A program made the translations under genes and the position numbers. The notes beneath the pieces were generated by a model, which saw nothing but the letters and a program-made list of their open reading frames with translations, made no database searches and was not told the origin of the DNA. A stretch of 29,976 nucleotides of DNA from JAKFDK01 sp036676195 (GTDB lineage: Bacteria > Bacillota > Sulfobacillia > Symbiobacteriales > ZC4RG38), in assembly GCA_036676195.1 (NCBI GenBank), contig JAKFDK010000126.1, positions 1 through 29,976 of the forward strand. Direction: 5' to 3'. This document shows positions 8,345 to 13,736 of this stretch, piece by piece. Each line of letters starts with the position of its first letter. The first letter of the stretch is position 1.

Positions 8345-8833
8345 CTAAATCACCTCATCTGCGCAAGCCGGCGAGCGTACCACTACCCGACCTGTCGCTA
8401 CATCAATGCGCAGGCGGCGCGAGACTGTTCCGCCCACGTTTTCAGCCAGAATCGGTATGCCGAGGCTAGCCAGAGCGTCCCGAGTGGCCTCAATATTCCA
8501 GTTACTAACATCATAGATCGGGTTTGCAATTTCGCTGAACATGTTGCTTCCGCCAGCCAGACGAGCTGTGAGTCGGTCCCCCGTGGCGCCGTTAGCCACC
8601 ATTTCCAAAACCAGGGCGGCAACGGCCGTATCAGCACAACGTCCTGGTGCTGTGTCTGGGCCAAAACGTGCCTGTTGGTCGAGCAGAATATGGCATAGCC
8701 CCGCTACATGGGACAAGGCGTCGTATAAGGCGACTGCCACGCACGATCCCAGGCTGCTGGTTTCCAGGCTGATCTGGCCGTTGGCACTTACCATGTATTG
8801 TCCTGTACGCACCTCAATGACTGACCCGCTCAC
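8345..8833 (-). CDS. cheD: CheD receptor glutamine deamidase
   Basis: CheD converts specific Gln residues of MCPs to Glu, and in many Firmicutes it also binds CheC. The 162-residue protein has the conserved catalytic residues: Thr25, Cys31 in the LGSCVAV motif and His48 in GLCHILL. These match the spacing of the Thr-Cys-His set of Thermotoga CheD. The downstream ARLAGGSNMF and IPILAENVGGTVSRRL motifs are also typical. The start is a GTG at 8833 with a GAGGTG site 5 bases upstream. No cheC gene is seen in the window, so CheD may act here only as a deamidase or may pair with a distant CheC. Confidence 0.95.
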   Translation of the reverse strand: MSGSVIEVRTGQYMVSANGQISLETSSLGSCVAVALYDALSHVAGLCHILLDQQARFGPDTAPGRCADTAVAALVLEMVANGATGDRLTARLAGGSNMFSEIANPIYDVSNWNIEATRDALASLGIPILAENVGGTVSRRLRIDVATGRVVVRSPACADEVI

Positions 8834-8850
8834 GGCACACCTCTTTTGTG

Positions 8851-9387
8851 CTACGCGCCTTTCTCCTCCACCACCTGTTCCAGCCCTGTGAGCTCGTCTT
8901 CCGAGAAGATCCGGTCCAGGTCAAGAAGAATCAGCAGCCGCCGCTCCAGGCGGCCGATGCCCTTCAGAAAGCGGGAATCGATTCCGGCCACAATCCGGGG
9001 CGGTGGCTCCACCGCATTGTTTGGCAGCCGCAGGACTTCCGAGATCTCATCCACCACCAGGCCAATGGTCATATCACCCAGATTGACCACCACAATCCGG
9101 CCGTTATCATTCCCATTCTGCGCCCGCTGCTCCAGGCGAAAGCGCTTGCGAAGGTCTACTACGGGCAGTACCTTGTCCCGCAGGTCCATGACCCCTTCCA
9201 CAAAGTGCGGAGAACCCGGGATTCTGGTAATATTGCCCAGGCGGATGATCTCCTGCACTTGCATGATCGGTACACCGTACTCTTCATCGTCGACCTTAAA
9301 AGTCACCAGGTGGGATTCCATACTCAGGAGTTCGTCTTCGTCCTGCTCGGCGAACTCGGCCACCAGCCTCTTATTTTCCACGGCCAT
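8851..9387 (-). CDS. cheW: CheW coupling protein
   Basis: The 178-residue protein is a single CheW domain (about residues 25-165), with HLVTFKVDDEEYGVPIMQVQ and VEGVMDLRDKVLPVVDLRKR as the diagnostic strands. CheW links MCP hairpin tips to the P5 domain of CheA. An acidic N-terminal extension of about 24 residues and a glutamate-rich tail flank the domain. The ATG at 9387 lies 19 bases after the MCP1 stop, with an AGAAGGGGG site upstream. A second CheW-type domain is fused to the Hpt protein of the operon, so the array could contain two kinds of coupling domain besides P5. Confidence 0.96.
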   Translation of the reverse strand: MAVENKRLVAEFAEQDEDELLSMESHLVTFKVDDEEYGVPIMQVQEIIRLGNITRIPGSPHFVEGVMDLRDKVLPVVDLRKRFRLEQRAQNGNDNGRIVVVNLGDMTIGLVVDEISEVLRLPNNAVEPPPRIVAGIDSRFLKGIGRLERRLLILLDLDRIFSEDELTGLEQVVEEKGA

Positions 9388-9406
9388 TCGGTTAGCGCCC
9401 CCTTCT

Positions 9407-11332
9407 TTAGCCCTGATGCAATTGCTCGGCGGTCAGTGCAATATCTTCAACAACCCTGGCCAGTTCGCCCATGCCGCGGGCATTCTCCTCGGCGGCCTGG
9501 GATGCCTCGGTGGCCGTACCAGCGATACTCTCCGCTGCCTTGGCAATCTGACCGATGGCCGCCATTGCCTCCTGTACGTTGGTCAGGGCCGCTTCGGCAC
9601 CGGTGGCGATCCCATGCACTCCCTGCATGACCTCGCTCATATCGTCCCGCATCCGAACAAGGTTGATCGTGGTCTGCTTGGCCTGATCGACCTGGCGCCG
9701 TGCATCGACCGCCGTAGCCTCTACGTCGCGGGCCACCACCACGATCTGGTCCTGGATATCCCGCACCACAGTCTTGATCTTGTCAGCGGCCTCTGCCGAC
9801 TCCTTGGCCAGGGAACGCACGTCGCCTGCGACTACAGCAAAACCCTTGCCGTGTTTGCCGGCTCTGGCTGCTTCAATGGCGCCGTTCAGAGCAAGCAGAT
9901 TCGTCTGAAGGGTCACGTTTACAATGGCGTCCACGATCTTGTCAATTTTACGGGCCCGGTCTTGCAGGGATTTGATGTCGCCGGCTGCCCGCAGATTCTC
10001 ATCCGCCGCGGTGCCGATCGAATCGATAAACTTGTCCACCTCGATTTTATTATCCGATATTACGATACCAAGTTTTTCTGATGTCTCCCCTGAAACCTTG
10101 GCGTTGTGCAGCACTTCCCTGGCGTTGACCTCGATCTGCTTGGCACCGGCCAGGGACTGCTGGGCGGCCGATGACTGCTGTTGGGCCGCCGAATTAATCT
10201 GCTGTGTCGCTGCCATGATCTGCTGGGCAGCGCTGTTGCTTTGCTGGATCGTGGCGCTCAGTTCAGCAGCGGCGTTGGCCAGCTCCTGCCCGGCCTTGCC
10301 GCTTTCAGCAGTGTGCCGCAATTCATCGGCCATCTGGGCCAGGTCGTCGGCCGCGTTGCCGATCTCCCCCAGCGCCTTGCCTTGCTCGGTCACTGCCTGG
10401 GAGGCCTGCCGGGTTGCTACCCCTGCCTGTTCAGAGGCCGTACCGATCTGCTGGGCGCCCTGCCGCATCTCTGCCGCCGCCTTCGCCGCCTCAGTCCCCT
10501 GAGCGGTGATCTGCTGGCAACCCTTCAGGACAACCTCCATTTCAGTGGTTACAATTCCCAAGTTGGCATAGATACCCTTGCCCTTTTCTACTTCGGCGGC
10601 GGCGTCACGGCCAATTTTGGCCACCCCTTCGGCGACCTGGCGTACATCCGCCTGAATGGTGACAATCAGTCCCTTGATCTCCTTCGCGGCTGCCCCCGAG
10701 GTCTCTGCCAGTGTGCGGACTTCATCTGCGACCACGGCAAACCCAAGGCCGTGTTTGCCGGCCCGAGCCGCCTCAATGGCAGCGTTGAAGGCGAGCAGAT
10801 TGGTCTGGTCAGCAATCTGCTCCACCGTCGCAACAATCTGTCCGATCTCGTCCGACTGCCGTTCCAGTTCACCAATGTTCTCGGCGGACTTCAGGTTTGA
10901 CTGGGCGGCAACGTTAACCCCTTCCACCAGCTTCTCGATCTCCAGCGTGCTGGAGGCCACCAGTGACTTTAGTAGATCGACCTTGGACTGAGATAACTGG
11001 GCGGCCTTCTCCGCGTTCTTGAAGGTGACTTCAATGTTCTGGGCGTTCTTCAGACTCTGATGCGAGGCGCTGGCCGACTGCTGTGAGGCAGACGCGATTC
11101 CCTGCATGGCACTGTCCAAAGCCTCGGCGGCAGCCTTGGCCTGTTGTGCGCCGCTGGCCAGTTGCGTGGTAGCTCCCGCCAGGCGCTGGGCTGCTGTTGC
11201 CCGGCGCTGGACGTCACGCTCTTTGCGCCTGTCTGTAGCTGCCGCAAGGTCACCCTTTTTGACCGCGCCCATAGCCTTGCCGGGGTTCCTGGGGCCTGTA
11301 ACCCCCGGGTCGTGTCGCAACTCAACACCCAT
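9407..11332 (-). CDS. Soluble MCP with two tandem signalling hairpins (MCP1)
   Basis: The start chosen is the ATG at 11332, 9 bases after a GGGAGG site (11342-11347). The ATG at 11341 directly abuts that site, and a GTG at 11383 is also in frame. The 641-residue protein is almost all coiled coil rich in Ala, Gln and Glu. It contains two separate MCP hairpin tips about 300 residues apart. The first is near residues 172-197 (TNLLAFNAAIEAARAG, GLGFAVVADEVRTLAE) and the second near 472-497 (TNLLALNGAIEAARAG, GKGFAVVAGDVRSLAK). Each has heptad arms with QQ-rich candidate methylation stretches. No membrane span, HAMP or sensory domain is visible. Ordinary MCPs have one tip, so this is a tandem duplication of the whole signalling domain. 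It is the first gene after the riboswitch. Confidence 0.92.
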   Translation of the reverse strand: MGVELRHDPGVTGPRNPGKAMGAVKKGDLAAATDRRKERDVQRRATAAQRLAGATTQLASGAQQAKAAAEALDSAMQGIASASQQSASASHQSLKNAQNIEVTFKNAEKAAQLSQSKVDLLKSLVASSTLEIEKLVEGVNVAAQSNLKSAENIGELERQSDEIGQIVATVEQIADQTNLLAFNAAIEAARAGKHGLGFAVVADEVRTLAETSGAAAKEIKGLIVTIQADVRQVAEGVAKIGRDAAAEVEKGKGIYANLGIVTTEMEVVLKGCQQITAQGTEAAKAAAEMRQGAQQIGTASEQAGVATRQASQAVTEQGKALGEIGNAADDLAQMADELRHTAESGKAGQELANAAAELSATIQQSNSAAQQIMAATQQINSAAQQQSSAAQQSLAGAKQIEVNAREVLHNAKVSGETSEKLGIVISDNKIEVDKFIDSIGTAADENLRAAGDIKSLQDRARKIDKIVDAIVNVTLQTNLLALNGAIEAARAGKHGKGFAVVAGDVRSLAKESAEAADKIKTVVRDIQDQIVVVARDVEATAVDARRQVDQAKQTTINLVRMRDDMSEVMQGVHGIATGAEAALTNVQEAMAAIGQIAKAAESIAGTATEASQAAEENARGMGELARVVEDIALTAEQLHQG

Positions 11333-11445
11333 ATTGAGCATCCTCCCAACTATATGTGGAACAGCCGAAGCTGGAATCAACACCGCGCGTTAGCCTCCAT
11401 TGCATCCAACCGGTAAGAAAAGACCGGTAATTTGAGAGCGAGAGG

Positions 11446-11479
11446 AAAAAAAAAAAAAACTCCCTCAAGATGGGAGAGT
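11446..11479 (-). terminator. Intrinsic terminator of the riboswitch expression platform
   Basis: On the minus strand CTCCC-ATCTTGA-GGGAG is followed by a run of at least 13 T, which is a textbook intrinsic terminator. It lies between the c-di-GMP aptamer and the first che gene, within the same transcript, so it can only make sense as a regulated (attenuation) terminator. Whether the ligand turns the operon on or off cannot be read without folding the competing antiterminator. Confidence 0.88.
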
Positions 11480-11486
11480 ATACCCC

Positions 11487-11575
11487 CCCGTTTCGGCAGC
11501 TCAGCCGGCGTGGGGTAATAACCCTTTAGCCCCGTTGCTTTGCGTCCCCGCCTTTGAACGGGTTTGCCTTTTTCG
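11487..11575 (-). ncRNA. c-di-GMP-I (GEMM-I) riboswitch aptamer
   Basis: The minus strand carries the conserved GEMM-I elements in order and spacing. GGCAAACC is followed by a hairpin with a CCCGTT/GGCGGG stem and a CAAA loop, then GGGACGCAAAGC. A GGGGCTAAAG segment and the 3' hairpin GCCGGCTGAGCTGCCGAAA follow. These match the known clostridial c-di-GMP-I consensus, including the GGACGCAAAG core and the GCCGG...GCCGA closing hairpin. The loop is CAAA where many members have GAAA. The aptamer is followed by an intrinsic terminator and then the che operon, so c-di-GMP most likely controls transcription of the whole chemosensory cluster. A cGAMP-binding variant of the same class cannot be excluded by eye. 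Confidence 0.93.
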
Positions 11576-11788
11576 ATCGGAAATGGATGAACAGATAGAT
11601 CGAATTGATCTTTACGCTTCGCGCCAGAAAACAATGGTCAAGGCAAACAAACCTTACCAATAATCAGGCGAAAGTCAAAGTATTTGCACGTCAGGGCACT
11701 TTATCAGTACCTTTTGTCACCCAAAAGAACTATGGATATGAATTATGTACGATCCGGTGGCGCCCGACAGACCTCGAGAAAATTGTTT

Positions 11789-11804
11789 GCATAAGCAATT
11801 ATGC
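11789..11804. promoter_or_regulatory. Palindrome over the che -10 box (possible operator)
   Basis: The inverted repeat GCATAA-GCAA-TTATGC covers the -10 box and probable start site of the che promoter. It sits within a larger imperfect dyad (AATTG...CAATT). A dimeric repressor bound here would block transcription. It could also be chance in AT-rich DNA. Confidence 0.4.
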
Positions 11805-11826
11805 CTATAGATAAATACAATGTCAA
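11798..11826 (-). promoter_or_regulatory. Sigma-A type promoter of the che operon
   Basis: On the minus strand a perfect -35 box TTGACA (11826 to 11821) is followed by a 17-base spacer and a -10 box CATAAT (11803 to 11798, five of six bases). Transcription would start near 11790. It would run about 215 bases before the riboswitch aptamer, in an AT-rich leader. No FliA/SigD-type (TAAA...GCCGATAA) promoter was found. A weaker second candidate, TTGACT then TAAGGT with a 16-base spacer, lies closer to the aptamer. Confidence 0.7.
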
Positions 11827-11864
11827 CGCCTATATGCATTGATTTTCTGTATAGACAATGTCAA
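11817..11864. repeat. Two 10-bp direct repeats around the che -35 box
   Basis: ACAATGTCAA occurs at 11817-11826, where it contains the -35 box on the opposite strand, and again at 11855-11864, 38 bases away. Both copies are preceded by a TATAGA-like stretch. They could be binding sites for an activator or repressor, or a duplicated -35 region. Confidence 0.4.
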
Positions 11865-12185
11865 TGACCTTGCTGTGTCATATAAAAGTTTTCTTTCCTT
11901 TCCGCCCTTACCGCCAAGAGCCGCTTCTGTGGCAGTGATGGCTCCTGTATGATGCGGGCGTATGGAGCAAAATCCTGAATGGTCGTTTACGCGGCGGCCA
12001 GACTCAACGTTGGGAGCTGTCCGCTGGACTCACCACGTCGCCACCGGTGGTGATGAGGAGAAGATCGTAATAACCCTACTCTGTCTGATACGTACCGTTG
12101 CTGGGCGCGGCCCTTCTGAAGCAAAGTATCGTGACGGTGCACGACCACGGCTCCAGAGCGGCAAAAGCCGTCTCCGACCCACTGT
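11865..12185. other. Region without a supported gene
   Basis: The stretch upstream of the SDR remnant holds open frames on the plus strand from 11962 and 12098, but their products show no recognisable fold except where they run into the SDR remnant. The base composition changes here from AT-rich (che promoter side) to GC-rich. No promoter or RNA gene was recognised. Confidence 0.5.
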
Positions 12186-12328
12186 GTTATCCGCCGTGGT
12201 GGCGCTTGCCGCCGACCCCAGCGTGCTCGCGAAAAACAGGACGGTGTCTGACCGCAGGCGAACTCGCCCAGGAGTATGGCTTTACCGATCTTGACGGACG
12301 CTATGTCCGGCCGTTCGCGCTGGAATAA
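12186..12328 (+). pseudogene. Frameshifted C-terminal remnant of an SDR oxidoreductase
   Basis: This fragment matches the 3' end of the intact SDR gene at 17659-18513. One frame reads VVALAADPSVLAKN, against VVALASDPGVLTKT in the intact copy. After a one-base shift near 12235 the other frame reads CLTAGELAQEYGFTDLDGRY up to a TAA at the same place as the intact gene. The DNA is close to identical over the last 90 bases. Upstream of about 12150 the similarity is lost, so the N-terminal two thirds, with the cofactor motif and catalytic Tyr, are gone. It is a dead paralogue, left by duplication or by insertion next to an SDR gene. Confidence 0.85.
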
Positions 12329-12935
12329 TTCCCGGCTCGTGTCACTGCCTGCCGCTTTGGCATCAGTCTCCCACCGGCAGGGCGTTCGTCAATAATCTTC
12401 GGCCGATCAGCCACGCTCACTTAAAGAAAACTGACGAGTAGTGGCTTCGCAAGCCCTTTAGATAATACTCCCGAGGGTAGTAATTCACGTTAATTTGACC
12501 AGAAAATGCCCTGCAAGGCCGCCAGAGACGGCCTGCTTGGCACAATTTTTTAGTTGAACGCTGGGAATTACCTTTAAGAAAGTGATGTTTGCCGTGAGGC
12601 GCTGGAAATCCAGTCTTCCCATCGGGGAGACGGAAGCTACCAGGCATCAGTGAAAAGCACGGTACTAAATGGCTTTTCTCAGACATACCCCGGTTCTGGT
12701 TGCAGGCCGGATACTCCGCCTCGTCGGAACCCGATGGCCGGTCACAGGGCAGGACCACGACCGCGTGGTTGATGAGCGAGGTGTTGGTAGTGTCGCCGGT
12801 GCCTACGATAACCCCTGCTGAAGCAAGGGTATCGGGACCTTCGGCCTGGAGTACGGTTCGCCCATTCAGCAGGACCCGCGGCGCTTCGGACTGACCCTTG
12901 ATCCTCCCAATCCAGAGCGTGATATCGGGCTCGAC
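12329..12935. other. Region without a confident gene upstream of the PqqD gene
   Basis: The first half is lower in GC and contains short dyads (for example CCTGCCG...CGGCAGG at about 12349-12382 and GGCCG...CGGCC near 12515) without T-runs. A 22-codon frame with a weak ribosome site starts at ATG 12585 but resembles no precursor peptide. From 12822 the DNA reads in frame with the PqqD gene and looks protein-like (GLEYGSPIQQDPRRFG, LDPPNPERDIGLD), but a TGA at 12819 closes it upstream and no start codon lies between. It may be the remains of a longer N-terminus. Confidence 0.45.
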
Positions 12936-13736
12936 ATGGCCTACCAGGTTTCCGAGGGGATGGACGCGGCCGCGACCGCCAGGTTCCTTGATACCTACAC
13001 CGGGGGGGATATCTACCGCGCCGTGGCCGAACGCCAGGGAGACGTGTTCCCCAACCGCCTGATTGCCCCCGATCCCCCGCGTGAGGAGGAGACCTTTGTC
13101 CGCTGGGTCACGCTGGAGACCCCCGGCATTGCGGGGGTGCGCCGCCACGGCTCCACTGCCGACTGGCCGCTGCCAGGAGAGGAGCCGCCGGCCGGTCAGC
13201 GGGTGCGCCTGGTCCGGCTTCAGAAGGAAGGGGCTGCCGGGGGGCTGGCCGTGAGCGGATGGCGGTGCGCCATCCACCGCGTGAGCGCGGCGCAGGCCGA
13301 TATCCTGGCCGCCCACGCCGAGGGGGCTGCCCTGGACATCGGCCGGCGCGCCCTGGTGGAACCGCTGGTGGGGCGGGAGCTGGCGCGGCTCGATAGCCTT
13401 GAGCTCATTCAGGCGCCAGAGCCGCTGCGCCGCCGAAACCACCCGCCCGCGCAGATTGTGTCCGGGTACGTACTGCCCTTCGCGGAAGTAGACTTTCTCT
13501 GCCTGCCCGGCGAACGCTGCATCCTGTTTGATCGCCAGCAGGAGAAGGTCATGCGACTCAATCAAAGCGGCGCCTTCATCTGGCTGATGCTGGGCGGAGG
13601 CATCCGGGGCAGCGAGCTGCTGCAACGGGTGAGGTTGGCCTTTGGACCGGAGATGACGGAGAGCCACCTGGCCGCCTTCATCAATCGGCTGTCGGCCGAA
13701 GGGATGATCTGCGTGCACCCCGGGGTGCCGTCATGA
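12936..13736 (+). CDS. PqqD-domain protein, partner of the radical SAM gene
   Basis: The 266-residue protein ends in a PqqD-type domain at about residues 178-262 (CILFDRQQEKVMRLNQSGAFIWLMLGGG, i.e. the usual strand, LNxxGAxIW turn and helices, ending LSAEGMI). PqqD domains bind leader peptides of ribosomally made peptides and hand them to radical SAM enzymes. The N-terminal 170 residues are rich in Arg and Glu and match no family I recognise. The stop codon overlaps the ATG of the radical SAM gene (ATGA), so the two are translationally coupled and should work together. The start is doubtful. ATG 12936 has no ribosome site, and the frame stays protein-like back to a TGA at 12819, so the true N-terminus may be lost or shifted. 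Confidence 0.75.
   Translation: MAYQVSEGMDAAATARFLDTYTGGDIYRAVAERQGDVFPNRLIAPDPPREEETFVRWVTLETPGIAGVRRHGSTADWPLPGEEPPAGQRVRLVRLQKEGAAGGLAVSGWRCAIHRVSAAQADILAAHAEGAALDIGRRALVEPLVGRELARLDSLELIQAPEPLRRRNHPPAQIVSGYVLPFAEVDFLCLPGERCILFDRQQEKVMRLNQSGAFIWLMLGGGIRGSELLQRVRLAFGPEMTESHLAAFINRLSAEGMICVHPGVPS

Noticed and set aside
11377..11634. 85-codon minus-strand frame across the riboswitch
   Set aside because: It reads through the aptamer and terminator (including a Phe run from the T-tract), so it is an artefact of structured RNA sequence.
11605..11814. 69-codon plus-strand frame in the che leader
   Set aside because: It lies in AT-rich leader DNA antisense to the riboswitch transcript, lacks a ribosome site and has no protein character.
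12585..12653. 22-residue ORF as a RiPP precursor for the radical SAM system
   Set aside because: Weak ribosome site, no leader/core pattern, and too far (about 280 bases) from the PqqD gene to be convincing.
12819..12821. TGA as a selenocysteine codon extending the PqqD protein
   Set aside because: The sequence before the TGA is not clearly protein-like, no SECIS-type hairpin was recognised just after it, and no reason for selenocysteine exists in this family.
12417..13718. 433-codon minus-strand frame opposite the PqqD gene
   Set aside because: The plus strand carries the PqqD motifs and the coupled start of the next gene; the antisense product shows no recognisable features.
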